A DNA stretch of 35,781 nt from Arthrobacter sp. H5. Its GTDB lineage: Bacteria; Actinomycetota; Actinomycetes; Actinomycetales; Micrococcaceae. Below, piece by piece: positions 8,840 through 17,947 of the stretch. The DNA lies in NCBI RefSeq assembly GCF_000520595.1, contig NZ_KI915003.1:11108-46888 (forward strand). Reading direction: 5' to 3'. A program made the position numbers and the translations under genes. The notes under the pieces were generated by a model. The model did not search any database. It saw nothing but the letters and a program-made list of their open reading frames with translations, and was not told the origin of the DNA. How positions within the stretch are numbered: position 1 is the first letter of the stretch; every line of letters begins with the position of its first letter.

Positions 8840-9448
8840 ATGGTATTCATGACCGCGGGCGACGACGAGCAGCTATTCCTGGATCTCATCCAACGCAATC
8901 GAATCAACAGCGAGATTCTTACCCTGGCTCCGCAGCTAGGCGTCCCGGATTGGTGGCTGACGGCCGGCGCGTTGTTTCAGACAGTGTGGAACGTGCTCGA
9001 AGGTCGAGACCCGGCCAGCGACATCCGCGACTACGACCTGTTTTATTTCGACGAGGACACCTCCTATGAGGCGGAGAATGCAGTAATTTCCCTGGCGCGG
9101 ACGTTGTTCCAGCATCTTGGCGTGGTCGTCGAAGTCCGCAATGAAGCCAGAGTCCATATCTGGTACCAGGATCATTTTGGGGTTCCGGCCATGCCGTTCG
9201 TCAGCACCCGGGATGCTATCGATCATTTTGCCGCCAAGACCTGCTGTTTCGCCGTCACTGCAATGGAGGACGGCAGCCTTGCCACATATGCGCCATTCGG
9301 TTACCGGGATATCTTCGAGCGACGGGTCGTGCCGAATCCCGTTCTCGCGCCGAAGGATGTGTTTGACGTCAAAACTGCGCGGTGGAGAGCTGAATGGCCG
9401 TCGTTGACCGTTCTTCCGTGGCCGGCGCCCGTTTTGCGAAACACATAG
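8840..9448 (+). CDS. nucleotidyltransferase family protein (COG3575/PF06042-like)
   Basis: The 202-residue protein resembles the nucleotidyltransferase-like family found beside many unrelated bacterial genes. Family features are PDWWLTAGALFQTVWN near residue 35, the paired acids in SDIRDYDLFYFD near residue 60, RNEARVHIWYQDHFG, and FGYRDIFERRVVPN towards the C-terminus. The substrate is unknown. Two ATGs (8840 and 8849) are possible and neither has a strong ribosome site; I give the first. It starts 29 bp after the GyrI-like gene and may share its transcript. Confidence 0.8.
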   Translation: MVFMTAGDDEQLFLDLIQRNRINSEILTLAPQLGVPDWWLTAGALFQTVWNVLEGRDPASDIRDYDLFYFDEDTSYEAENAVISLARTLFQHLGVVVEVRNEARVHIWYQDHFGVPAMPFVSTRDAIDHFAAKTCCFAVTAMEDGSLATYAPFGYRDIFERRVVPNPVLAPKDVFDVKTARWRAEWPSLTVLPWPAPVLRNT

Positions 9449-9756
9449 TTTTACGTTCAATCCCCGCAGCGAGCCGTCTGGTGATGATCCCTTCAGCACA
9501 GACACGCCCGGCCAGCCTCCACAAAGCGAAGGATGGGCCCACAGGTCGTCGGCGAGGTCTGTGAGGTCGCCGATCAGAGCCGCCCTCCGCATACACCAGG
9601 GACCAGATTTCGCTCATGAAGCGAACCCAACAGACACGCGACCCGTCTACCGCTGACTCTGACGATGCCGGCCCCGATGTCCGCTTGAGTATGCCCTAGG
9701 GGCCGGGTATTGAATGAAAAAGCACCGCACACTCCGCCCACCAAGAAGGGGAACTT
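9449..9756. other. 308-bp gap without a recognisable gene
   Basis: Short open frames exist on both strands, but none resembles a family I know or has a convincing ribosome site. Its position beside two gene stubs suggests it too is degraded island DNA. Confidence 0.5.
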
Positions 9757-9834
9757 ATGTCCATGCACACCCGCAGCACCCGAGTCGCAGCGACCGCCAC
9801 CATGCTGCCACTGCTCCTCGTATTGACCACGCCA
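9757..9834 (+). pseudogene. 5' stub of a secreted or lipoprotein gene
   Basis: AAGAAGGGGAAC lies just before an ATG. The product starts MSMHTRSTRVAATA and runs into the hydrophobic stretch MLPLLLVLTT, a good signal-peptide core. Just after it the sequence turns into the antisense nucleotidyltransferase remnant, and the frame closes at 9894 after 45 codons. So only the beginning of an exported protein survives. The parent protein cannot be named. Confidence 0.5.
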
Positions 9835-10019
9835 TGGCATCTCCCTCAGAAATCACGTCAACGCGCATTCCAGTCAGCTCTTCCAGTGAAGTGACGAGGT
9901 CAGCCAGGTCGAACACATCGGCATTGTGGTCGAAATTAACGAAGAGGTCGAGATCGCGGGCAGAGACGTCCTCTCCGCGGGCAACAGAGCCGAAAACATC
10001 AGCCGTTCGCCCGTGAGAG
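9835..10019 (-). pseudogene. fragment of an MNT-type minimal nucleotidyltransferase
   Basis: Read leftward, the frame encodes GRTADVFGSVARGED, then ARDLDLFVNF and LEELTGMRVDVISEG. GS-x4-GE and the DLDLFV acids are the nucleotidyltransferase signature of MntA-like (HEPN/MNT) antitoxins. The start is missing, because similarity begins only about 10 bp from the purF ATG. The end is missing too, because similarity stops near 9838 where the signal-peptide stub begins. No HEPN toxin gene is adjacent. Confidence 0.75.
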
Positions 10020-10028
10020 AATGGTCCA

Positions 10029-11588
10029 ATGGTTCGCGGCGACGGAATGCTTTCCCATGATCTCTTACCCGGCGAGAAAAGCCCCCAGGATGCCTGTGGT
10101 GTATTCGGCGTCTGGGCACCCGGCGAAGAGGTAGCAAAACTCACCTACTACGGCCTGTACGCACTGCAGCACCGTGGTCAGGAGTCGGCCGGTATTGCCA
10201 CGAGTGACGGCAGCCGCATCAGCGTCTATAAGGACATGGGCCTGGTCTCCCAGGTCTTTGACGAAACCACCCTCAACACGCTCACCGGGCACATCGCCGT
10301 TGGCCACTGCCGCTACTCCACCACAGGATCATCCAATTGGGCCAACGCCCAGCCCACCCTCGGCGCCACCGCAGCGGGGACAGTAGCCCTGGCGCACAAC
10401 GGCAACCTCACCAATTCAGCCGATCTCTATCAACTGGTGCTGAACCGCCATGGCAAGCCGCGCAGCGGGGAAATGGCTCAGGGCAACACCTCGGACACGG
10501 CACTGGTCACTACCCTGCTTGCGGGGAATGACGGCCGCTCCCTTGAAGACACGGCGCTTGAACTACTGCCAAAAATCCAGGGTGCCTTCTGCTTCGTCTT
10601 CATGGATGAGGGAACCCTGTACGCCGCCCGCGACCCGCACGGCGTACGTCCACTGGTGCTTGGCAGGTTGGAACGCGGCTGGGTGGTTGCCTCCGAGCAG
10701 GCCGCACTGGCTACCGTTGGCGCCAGCTTTATCCGCGAGATCGAGCCCGGCGAGTTCATCGCGATCGACGAGGAGGGCGTGCGTTCCAGCCGGTTTGCGC
10801 CCACAACTGCCGCTGGCTGCGTCTTCGAGTATGTTTACCTGGCACGTCCCGACGCCTCCATCGCTGGCCGTTCGGTCTACGACTCCCGCGTGGAGATGGG
10901 TCGTCAACTGGCGCGCGAGAACCAGGCCGAGGGCGACGTCGTCATCCCCGTTCCAGAATCGGGTACACCTGCCGCCGTGGGCTTTGCGGAGGAATCCGGG
11001 ATACCTTTTGCGCACGGATTCGTGAAGAACGCCTATGTGGGCCGCACGTTCATTCAGCCAAGCCAGACCCTGCGCCAGCTCGGCATCCGACTCAAGCTCA
11101 ACGCGCTGGAATCCGTAATCCGCGGCAAGCGCATCATTGTGGTGGATGACTCGATCGTCCGCGGAAACACCCAGCGGGCCGTCGTCCGCATGCTCCGCGA
11201 GGCCGGCGCCGCATCCGTCCACGTCAAGATCTCGTCGCCGCCCGTGCGCTGGCCCTGCTTCTATGGCATTGACTTCGCATCACGCGCCGAACTCATTGCC
11301 AACGGTGCGGCCGTGGAGGAAATCGGGAAGTCGATTGGCGCCGACAGCCTGGCCTACATCTCCGAGGACGGCATGATCAACGCCACCCGTCAGCCCCGTG
11401 AACGGCTCTGCACCGCCTGCTTTACCGGCGAATACCCCATCGCGCTACCGGACGAAGACCGGCGTGGCAAAAACCTTCTGGAACGCGTCGATCCCGCTGA
11501 CAAACCAGGCGCCACCGGCTGTGATCCCGGCCCGGACAGTGAGCTGGAAGCAGTCCTGACCGACGAAGACAAGAAGGAACGCGTATGA
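10029..11588 (+). CDS. purF: amidophosphoribosyltransferase
   Basis: PurF makes phosphoribosylamine from PRPP and glutamine, the committed step of purine synthesis. A 22-residue propeptide ends before Cys23 (DACGVFGVW), the N-terminal nucleophile for glutamine hydrolysis. YGLYALQHRGQESAG and AHNGNLTN follow, and the PRPP loop VVVDDSIVRGNT lies near residue 370. ERLCTACFTGEYPI and other cysteines fit the Fe-S-binding, self-processed class. The 519-residue length is normal. The ATG at 10029 keeps the conserved GDG-LSHDLLPGEK lead. The region upstream is island debris with only a weak GAGAGA ribosome site. The stop overlaps the purM start (ATGA). Confidence 0.97.
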   Translation: MVRGDGMLSHDLLPGEKSPQDACGVFGVWAPGEEVAKLTYYGLYALQHRGQESAGIATSDGSRISVYKDMGLVSQVFDETTLNTLTGHIAVGHCRYSTTGSSNWANAQPTLGATAAGTVALAHNGNLTNSADLYQLVLNRHGKPRSGEMAQGNTSDTALVTTLLAGNDGRSLEDTALELLPKIQGAFCFVFMDEGTLYAARDPHGVRPLVLGRLERGWVVASEQAALATVGASFIREIEPGEFIAIDEEGVRSSRFAPTTAAGCVFEYVYLARPDASIAGRSVYDSRVEMGRQLARENQAEGDVVIPVPESGTPAAVGFAEESGIPFAHGFVKNAYVGRTFIQPSQTLRQLGIRLKLNALESVIRGKRIIVVDDSIVRGNTQRAVVRMLREAGAASVHVKISSPPVRWPCFYGIDFASRAELIANGAAVEEIGKSIGADSLAYISEDGMINATRQPRERLCTACFTGEYPIALPDEDRRGKNLLERVDPADKPGATGCDPGPDSELEAVLTDEDKKERV

Positions 11589-12718
11589 GCTCCAACCCCA
11601 TCACCTATGCAAGCGCCGGCGTGGACGTCGAGGCAGGTGACAGGGCCGTCGAGCTGATGAAGGATGCCGTCAAGGCAACCCATACGGATCAGGTGATTGG
11701 CGGCGTCGGCGGTTTCGCCGGCCTCTACGATGTGTCCAGGCTCCTGACCTACCGGAGGCCGCTCCTCGCCACGTCCACCGATGGGGTAGGCACCAAGGTG
11801 GCTATTGCGCAGGCCATGGACATCCACGACACCATCGGCTTTGACCTGGTGGGCATGGTGGTCGATGACATTGTGGTGGTGGGCGCCGAACCGCTGTACA
11901 TGACCGACTACATCGCCTGCGGCAAGGTGGTTCCCGAGCGGATCGCCGACATTGTGCGCGGCATCGCCGCCGCCTGCTCGGTCGCGGGAACAGCCCTGGT
12001 GGGCGGCGAGACAGCCGAGCATCCCGGCCTCCTGGGCGAACACGAGTACGACGTCGCCGGCGCGGCAACCGGAGTGGTGGAAGCGGACGCGCTGCTTGGC
12101 CCGGACCGTGTACGGGACGGCGACGTGGTGATCGGCATGGCGTCCTCCGGCCTGCATTCCAACGGCTATTCGCTTGTTCGACGGGTCATTAATCAGGCGG
12201 GCTGGGCGCTGGACCGGCAGGTGTCGGAACTGGGCCGCACACTGGGTGAGGAGCTCCTCGAGCCCACGCGTGTGTACGCTGCCGACTGCCTGGATCTCGC
12301 GCGGTATCTGCCGGTAAACAACGACGACGGCGCACCGGGATCAGTTCATGGCTTCAGCCACGTTACCGGCGGCGGACTCGCCGCCAATCTCGCCAGGGTG
12401 CTGCCGCAGGGAATGGAAGCAACGGTTGACCGTTCCACGTGGGAGCTCCCGCCGATCTTCAAGCTGGTTGCAGAGCTGGGAAATGTCCCTCTGCCTGACT
12501 TGGAGCGCACGCTTAATCTCGGCGTGGGCATGGTTGCCGTGGTGTCCCGCGAAGGTGCGGATGCCGCCGTCGCGCGCCTAACCGAGCGCGGTGTGCCCGC
12601 CTGGGTGATGGGCCAGATTGGGGAAGCCTCGGGCTCTAGTACAGACGGTCCGGACTACGTTCAGGGCGCCAAAGGCGTTAACGGTGGATCAGTGCGGCTG
12701 ATGGGCGCCTACGCCTAA
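11585..12718 (+). CDS. purM: phosphoribosylformylglycinamidine cyclo-ligase (AIR synthetase)
   Basis: PurM closes the imidazole ring, turning FGAM into AIR with ATP. The 377-residue protein begins with ITYASAGVDVEAGDRAVELM. It carries the family segments STDGVGTKVAIAQ, FDLVGMVVDDIVVVGAEPL, ALVGGETAEHPG, the substrate loop ASSGLHSNGYSLVR and GFSHVTGGGLAANLARVLP. All key motifs are intact. Its ATG overlaps the purF stop by 4 nt, so the two are translated from one mRNA. A 3' hairpin at 12793-12821 may end it. Confidence 0.97.
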   Translation: MSSNPITYASAGVDVEAGDRAVELMKDAVKATHTDQVIGGVGGFAGLYDVSRLLTYRRPLLATSTDGVGTKVAIAQAMDIHDTIGFDLVGMVVDDIVVVGAEPLYMTDYIACGKVVPERIADIVRGIAAACSVAGTALVGGETAEHPGLLGEHEYDVAGAATGVVEADALLGPDRVRDGDVVIGMASSGLHSNGYSLVRRVINQAGWALDRQVSELGRTLGEELLEPTRVYAADCLDLARYLPVNNDDGAPGSVHGFSHVTGGGLAANLARVLPQGMEATVDRSTWELPPIFKLVAELGNVPLPDLERTLNLGVGMVAVVSREGADAAVARLTERGVPAWVMGQIGEASGSSTDGPDYVQGAKGVNGGSVRLMGAYA

Positions 12719-12792
12719 CCGCCGCCGGCGGACCCTTGAGGAAGTTGAGATCGGGGCATCCTACCCGGCCTGCCGCTGCTTTTGCGGTCCAG

Positions 12793-12821
12793 GGACACGG
12801 TAGCGACCGGAACCCGTGTCC
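12793..12821 (+). terminator. possible hairpin ending purF-purM
   Basis: GGACACGG pairs with CCGTGTCC across a 13-nt loop, 75 bp after the purM stop. There is no T tract, so it is only a candidate. Confidence 0.3.
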
Positions 12822-12885
12822 GCGGGTGGATCGTCTGGCGGGAAGTATCGCTGGCACGGCACCCGGTCCACATGACTTCGGGCGC

Positions 12886-12910
12886 ACAAAAGAGAAGCGG
12901 CAGCTGCCGC
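12886..12910 (-). terminator. rho-independent terminator of the DUF3073 gene
   Basis: The palindrome GCGGCAGCTGCCGC (12897-12910) is followed, reading leftward, by TTCTCTTTTG. It starts 28 bp past the DUF3073 stop, which fits a terminator for that gene. Confidence 0.55.
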
Positions 12911-12937
12911 ATCACCGGTGGTGCAGAAATGGTGAGG

Positions 12938-13168
12938 TTAGCCCGTGCGGCGGTTTCCGCCGTCGTCCCCATCGTCCTCAAACTGGTCCGCATACTTATC
13001 CGCGTACTCTGAGTAATCCGGTTCAACCGGATCATCATGACGGGAGGAAGCACGGCCACCCGGGCCTGTGAGCTCTCGCTGCAGCGCCGTGTAATCGGTG
13101 GACGGGCTGAAGTACTTCATATCCCGTGCCTGCTTGGTGGCTTTCGCCTTCTGACGGCCGCGCCCCAT
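12938..13168 (-). CDS. DUF3073 family protein
   Basis: A 76-residue hydrophilic actinobacterial protein of unknown function. The conserved N-terminus is MGRGRQKAKATKQARDMKYF followed by SPSTDYTALQREL; the rest is acidic and likely disordered (EYADKYADQFEDDGDDGG). The ATG at 13168 is chosen because the conserved family starts there and AAGGGGG precedes it. An in-frame ATG further upstream would add 19 poorly coding residues. Its place next to purM is one I recall as common in Micrococcaceae. Convergent with purM. Confidence 0.88.
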   Translation of the reverse strand: MGRGRQKAKATKQARDMKYFSPSTDYTALQRELTGPGGRASSRHDDPVEPDYSEYADKYADQFEDDGDDGGNRRTG

Positions 13169-13391
13169 GGCGTGACCCCCTTTTTGCGTCGATCCGGAGG
13201 TGGTCGCTGTAGCTTTGGGTCTCAAGGACCCAAGGCAGCTGCGAGGCCCCGGAGTATTTGGTCAATTTGTCGTAACTATAGGTTACATGTTTTCGGAGCG
13301 GCTGGTGCGCGGGCAACGCAGTACAGGCTACGCCCGCAGGGCCTTGATCCGACCTGCCCGGACGCCTGACCGTGCCTTATGGGCTGAAACT

Positions 13392-13423
13392 TGGCTAAAG
13401 TCGTGGTTAGCCACCTACTTTAG
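13392..13423. promoter_or_regulatory. overlapping inverted repeats upstream of the septum-formation gene
   Basis: Two 7-bp inverted repeats interlock: TGGCTAA (13392-13398) with TTAGCCA (13407-13413), and CTAAAGT (13395-13401) with ACTTTAG (13417-13423). TTGGCT and TACTTT could act as -35 and -10, although 19 bp apart. They lie about 40-70 bp before the ATG. A further repeat GTAAC-TATAG-GTTAC lies at 13272-13286; its minus-strand TATAGT could serve the divergent DUF3073 gene. No gene was found elsewhere in 13169-13463. Confidence 0.4.
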
Positions 13424-13463
13424 TCCGGATTTACGTGCAATCTACAGGAGGATTCCGTTCACT

Positions 13464-15083
13464 ATGAGCGATCAGCCGAACAAGCCGCAGGACGCTGATC
13501 CAGCATCCCCCGACAACGGCGTCCAACCGCCGGAAGAGAACGGATTGACGGCTGGTGACGCCGGATCATCCGCAGCGGAGCCGGAGATTGAGGAGCCCGC
13601 GCTGGTGGATCCCGACGAGGTTCAGTTGACCGACCCGTTGGTAAGCTCCGAGACGCTTGAGCCAGAGCTGGGAACCACGGCGGACGATGTGACGCTCACT
13701 GAGCCTTCACTCGAGCCTGTGAGAATCAGTGATGACATTGTTCAGGCGGCGTCACTCGACGAGATCGCTGCCGAGACCCGGAGGGTTGAGCGCGAGGCCG
13801 AGGAGGCCGGCACCCTGGTGGGCGGTCCCATGCCTGCGGATGTCCCGGCCGAAAAAGCAGTGCCGGCCGGGACGGCGCCTGCAGGTGGTCCCGCCGGTGA
13901 TACGGGACGCCCATCCTCTCCACCCGCACCGTCTGCACCACCGGTCGAATCCGCTGCTGCGCCGCCCGTGGGGGCCGGAACCAACGGCGACGGCGCACTT
14001 ACCAGTTTCGCTGTCACGGGCGAGTCCCCCACGTGGATGGGAGCGACAACCGATGAGGAACGTTGGGCTCGCCTCTATGACGACCAGGAGCTCGCGGCAT
14101 CGGGGACGGATCGCCACGAGGCGGTGGCCCAGCTTGCCGAAATGGCTGAGGAAACACCGTCGGCGCCACAGCCAGAGCCGACACTTGCTTCGGGCGTAGC
14201 GCCCGTAAATCTCCCGCCCAGCATTCCGGCTCCGCCCGCCAGCAAGCCGGACGCCGCAGGAACACCTCCGGTCAGCTTGGGCACACCAACCGGCCAGCAG
14301 CCGGAGCCACCGGAGGAGCAGCCTGTAGAGCCCACCGATGCCCGGCTCCCGCAGGACGCTGGTCAAGAAGAGTCACCCGCCGACAGGCCCTGGGGCGGAC
14401 AGCACGCGCCCTACCCGCCTGCCGATCCTTCTCAGCAGCAAGCGCGCGGGCCGCAGGAAGTGCCGCTGGGCGGCCACTATGGCCTCCCACCAGCCGGCAT
14501 GCCACCGGGACCCGGCACCGGTCAGCCGGGCGGGCAGCACCGGCCGGAAAACAGCGGTACCAGTAAGCGGACGCTGATTATCATCGGAGTAGTGTCGCTG
14601 GCGGTGCTCGTCCTGCTGATCTTTGCAATCTTCGTCATTTTCGACCGGCTCAACTCCGGCCCAGCGGAGGAGCCCAACGGTGGATCGGCAACCATTCCGG
14701 CAACCGCAGGAGCGGACGGAATCATCGCTGAAAGCGTTCCACCACTGGACCTGCCCCTCGCCGCATGCCTGCTCGACTTCGAGACCATCAATGACAACAT
14801 GACAGTGGTCACATGTGCTACACCGCACAACGCTCAACTGCTCGCCACCGAGAACTATCCTGACGACTCCGAGTTTCCCGGTGACGAAGCGTTGAACCTC
14901 CGGGCTCAGGAGCTGTGCGACGGGGTAATGGTGAATGAAGCAGCAGCTGCGGAGTATCCGGGGCTGCAGTTGACGCAGGCCAGTCCGTCCCAGTCGACCT
15001 GGGCCAACGGCGACCGCCGGGTGGACTGCTTTGTCTTCAGCGAGGACGGAAACATCATCACCGATGATCTGCTCGCTGAATAG
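13464..15083 (+). CDS. membrane protein with C-terminal septum-formation domain
   Basis: A 539-residue protein in three parts. First is a long disordered, acidic and proline/glutamine-rich cytoplasmic region (about 1-368). One membrane helix follows (about 370-395, LIIIGVVSLAVLVLLIFAIF). The extracytoplasmic C-terminal domain (about 425-539) is of the septum-formation type (PF13845). That domain shows paired cysteines (LAACLLDF, VVTCATPHNAQLL, AQELCDGV, RRVDCFVF). A link to the division septum rests on the family name only. The ATG at 13464 has AGGAGG 12 nt upstream; the frame is open further 5' but that stretch does not look coding. Convergent with clpB, 12 bp apart. Confidence 0.82.
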   Translation: MSDQPNKPQDADPASPDNGVQPPEENGLTAGDAGSSAAEPEIEEPALVDPDEVQLTDPLVSSETLEPELGTTADDVTLTEPSLEPVRISDDIVQAASLDEIAAETRRVEREAEEAGTLVGGPMPADVPAEKAVPAGTAPAGGPAGDTGRPSSPPAPSAPPVESAAAPPVGAGTNGDGALTSFAVTGESPTWMGATTDEERWARLYDDQELAASGTDRHEAVAQLAEMAEETPSAPQPEPTLASGVAPVNLPPSIPAPPASKPDAAGTPPVSLGTPTGQQPEPPEEQPVEPTDARLPQDAGQEESPADRPWGGQHAPYPPADPSQQQARGPQEVPLGGHYGLPPAGMPPGPGTGQPGGQHRPENSGTSKRTLIIIGVVSLAVLVLLIFAIFVIFDRLNSGPAEEPNGGSATIPATAGADGIIAESVPPLDLPLAACLLDFETINDNMTVVTCATPHNAQLLATENYPDDSEFPGDEALNLRAQELCDGVMVNEAAAAEYPGLQLTQASPSQSTWANGDRRVDCFVFSEDGNIITDDLLAE

Positions 15084-15095
15084 CGTGCAGCCGGA

Positions 15096-17693
15096 TCAGC
15101 TGGTTCCTACGACGATAAGTCCGTCGGAGGATTCGTCGGCGGTCCTGTCCACCTTGACGGTGTCGCCGTCGTTGATCGTGCCCGCCAGGATTCCACGCGC
15201 TAGCCGGTCACCGATCTCGCGCTGAACCAACCGGCGCAGTGGCCGGGCACCGTATGCCGGGTCAAACCCTGTGAGTGCCAGCCACTCGCGCGCTGCGTCG
15301 GAGACTTCAAGGACGAGTCTCCGCTCCTGCAGCCGGGCAGCAAGCGACTGAACCTGCAGGTCCACAATCCGCGAGAGCTCGTCAAGGCTCAAGGCATCAA
15401 ACATGACGATGTCGTCGAGCCGGTTGAGGAACTCCGGCTTGAAGCTGGCGTTCACCACCGCCATCACGGCGCCGTGCCGATCCGCGTCCTCCAGCCCTGG
15501 GTCCACCAGAAACTGCGAACCCAGATTGGAGGTCATCACCAGGATGACGTTCCGGAAGTCCACGGTGCGGCCCTGCCCGTCCGTCAGGCGTCCATCGTCG
15601 AGCACTTGAAGAAGCAGGTCAAAGACCTCCGGGTGGGCCTTCTCCACCTCGTCCAGCAGCAGAACACTGTATGGGCGACGGCGAACCGCCTCGGTGAGCT
15701 GGCCACCCTCCTCATACCCGACGTATCCGGGAGGTGCCCCCACCAGACGCGCCACCGAATGCTTCTCCGAGTACTCTGACATGTCGATCCGCACCATGGC
15801 GCGCTCGTCGTCGAACAGGAAGTCCGCCAGCGCTTTGGCGAGCTCCGTCTTGCCCACGCCCGTAGGTCCCAGGAAGAGGAACGAGCCGGTTGGACGATCG
15901 GGATCGGAAATCCCGGCACGCGCACGTCGTACCGCGTCGGACACTGCCCCCACGGCCGTGGACTGGCCGATCAGCCGTGCGCCGATCGCCTGCTCCATCT
16001 GCAGCAGCTTCTGGCTCTCCCCCTGCAGCATCCGCCCGGCGGGGATCCCGGTCCAGGCGGAAATCACCTCAGCGATGTCAGCCGCGGTCACCTCTTCAGC
16101 GACCATCAACTCAGGCTTGCCCGACGTCGTTTCCTCCTCTGCCTGGGCGGCATCCAGTTCACGTTGGACCTGTGGGATTTCTCCATAAAGCAGCCGTGAC
16201 GCTGTTTCCAGGTCTCCCTCGCGTTGGGCCCGGTCCGCCTGGGAGCGCAGCTCATCCAGTGCTGCCTTGAGATCGCCCACGCGGTTCAGCCCGGCCTTCT
16301 CCGCTTCCCAGCGGGCGTTGAGGGCTGCCAGCCGTTCCTTTCGGTCGGCCATGTCGGCCCGCAGCGCATCGAGACGGTCCCTGGCAGCGTCATCACTCTC
16401 CCCCTCCAGTGCCAATTCCTCCATGGTTAGACGGTCCACCGACCTGCGCAGTTGATCGATTTCCTCAGGGGCGGAATCGATCTCCATCCGCAGGCGTGAA
16501 GCGGATTCATCCACCAGATCAATCGCCTTGTCCGGAAGTTGGCGTCCCGTAATGTAGCGGTTGGACAGGGTGGCGGCGGCTACCAGCGCGGAGTCGGCGA
16601 TGGAAACCTTATGGTGCGCCTCATAGCGCTCCTTTAGCCCGCGGAGGATGCCAATGGTGTCCCCGACGCTGGGCTCGCCCACGTAGATCTGCTGGAAGCG
16701 ACGTTCCAGTGCAGCATCCTTTTCAACGTTCTGCCGGTATTCGTTGAGCGTTGTGGCGCCGATGAGGCGCAGCTCGCCCCGGGCGAGCATGGGCTTTAGC
16801 ATGTTCCCGGCGTCCATTGAGCCCTCCGATGCGCCAGCGCCAACAACGGTGTGCAGCTCATCGATGAAGGTGACAATCCGGCCGTTGGACGCCTTGATTT
16901 CCTCCAGTACCGCTTTCAACCGCTCCTCAAACTCCCCGCGGTACTTGGCTCCCGCGATCATCGAGCCCAGATCCAGGCTGATGAGCGTTTTTCCGCGCAG
17001 TGACTCGGGCACATCGCCGGCCACCATGCGCTGGGCAAGACCTTCCACCACGGCAGTCTTTCCCACGCCGGGCTCACCGATGAGCACTGGATTATTCTTG
17101 GTGCGCCGGGACAGCACCTGCACCACGCGCCGGATTTCCGTGTCGCGCCCAATGACGGGGTCAAGCTTTCCTGACCTGGCAATCTCCGTCAGGTCCACGC
17201 CAAACTTCGCCAGCGCCTGAAAGGTGTTCTCCGGATCAGGGGTGTTGACCCGCCGATCACCCCGCACTCCGGGAAGCGCGGCTTCCAACGCGTCTTTGGA
17301 CGCCCCTGCCTCGCGCAGGATGTGGCCGACGGCGCCGGCATCCGCTGCCAGTCCCAGCAGCAGGTGCTCGGTGGAGACGTAGCTGTCCCCCAAGGCCTCG
17401 GCTTCCTGCTGCGCTGCGTTGACGGCCTGGAGCATTGGCCGGGAAAACTGCGCCTGTGCCACCGAGGCGCCCGACGACGACGACAGCGCCTTGATTGCCG
17501 AGCTCGCCTTCACGCTGATGTCATCAGGACCCACGTCTGCAGCCTTCAACAGCGCAACTGCCACCCCGTCCCGCTGGTCCATCAGCGCCTTAAGCAGATG
17601 GACCGGTTCCACCTGGGCATTTCCGGCGGTCGACGCGTTCATGGCGGAGGCGGAAAGAGCTTCCTGACTCTTGGTGGTGAACTTGGTGTCCAT
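15096..17693 (-). CDS. clpB: ATP-dependent disaggregase ClpB
   Basis: ClpB is the Hsp100 ring ATPase that pulls proteins out of aggregates together with DnaK. The 865-residue protein has every module. These are the Clp N-domain (from [15 protein letters not shown]), the first ATPase with GEPGVGKT and TFIDELHT, the long coiled-coil middle domain (about 400-530), and the second ATPase with GPTGVGKT and [14 protein letters not shown]. The C-terminal domain follows. The ATG at 17693 fits the family N-terminus and has GAAGGA upstream. A HAIR-like HspR operator sits about 55 bp before it, so heat-shock control is likely. Confidence 0.97.
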   Translation of the reverse strand: MDTKFTTKSQEALSASAMNASTAGNAQVEPVHLLKALMDQRDGVAVALLKAADVGPDDISVKASSAIKALSSSSGASVAQAQFSRPMLQAVNAAQQEAEALGDSYVSTEHLLLGLAADAGAVGHILREAGASKDALEAALPGVRGDRRVNTPDPENTFQALAKFGVDLTEIARSGKLDPVIGRDTEIRRVVQVLSRRTKNNPVLIGEPGVGKTAVVEGLAQRMVAGDVPESLRGKTLISLDLGSMIAGAKYRGEFEERLKAVLEEIKASNGRIVTFIDELHTVVGAGASEGSMDAGNMLKPMLARGELRLIGATTLNEYRQNVEKDAALERRFQQIYVGEPSVGDTIGILRGLKERYEAHHKVSIADSALVAAATLSNRYITGRQLPDKAIDLVDESASRLRMEIDSAPEEIDQLRRSVDRLTMEELALEGESDDAARDRLDALRADMADRKERLAALNARWEAEKAGLNRVGDLKAALDELRSQADRAQREGDLETASRLLYGEIPQVQRELDAAQAEEETTSGKPELMVAEEVTAADIAEVISAWTGIPAGRMLQGESQKLLQMEQAIGARLIGQSTAVGAVSDAVRRARAGISDPDRPTGSFLFLGPTGVGKTELAKALADFLFDDERAMVRIDMSEYSEKHSVARLVGAPPGYVGYEEGGQLTEAVRRRPYSVLLLDEVEKAHPEVFDLLLQVLDDGRLTDGQGRTVDFRNVILVMTSNLGSQFLVDPGLEDADRHGAVMAVVNASFKPEFLNRLDDIVMFDALSLDELSRIVDLQVQSLAARLQERRLVLEVSDAAREWLALTGFDPAYGARPLRRLVQREIGDRLARGILAGTINDGDTVKVDRTADESSDGLIVVGTS

Positions 17694-17745
17694 GATGATT
17701 CCTTCCCCTCGCACTGACAGCATGCGCCCGGCAGGCGCTGAAACT

Positions 17746-17770
17746 AAGTTGAGTCTACTACGCTCAACTT
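17746..17770 (-). promoter_or_regulatory. HAIR-like HspR operator at the clpB promoter
   Basis: AAGTTGAG (17746-17753) and CTCAACTT (17763-17770) form a perfect 8-bp inverted repeat with a 9-bp spacer. On the minus strand the core is GTTGAGC-N7-ACTCAAC, close to the actinobacterial HAIR consensus CTTGAGT-N7-ACTCAAG bound by HspR. TTGAGC inside it could be the clpB -35. Confidence 0.8.
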
Positions 17771-17947
17771 CTTCCCGCTGCCGGCTCATTTGCCATTTCA
17801 CTGCAGGCGAACCCGGGCTCAGGGGCGGAATGGGTGTCCCGCCGCGTCATAGTGAGACACAATGCTGTCGGTGTTCACCGGTTTGCGTGAGGGTGTTTAC
17901 GTACCGGCGGCATAATGCCAGAGGAACAACCGTCGCAGGAGGAAAAA

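Noticed and set aside
9615-9698. 27-codon plus-strand frame in the island gap
   Set aside because: No ribosome site, no similarity, and composition like random sequence.
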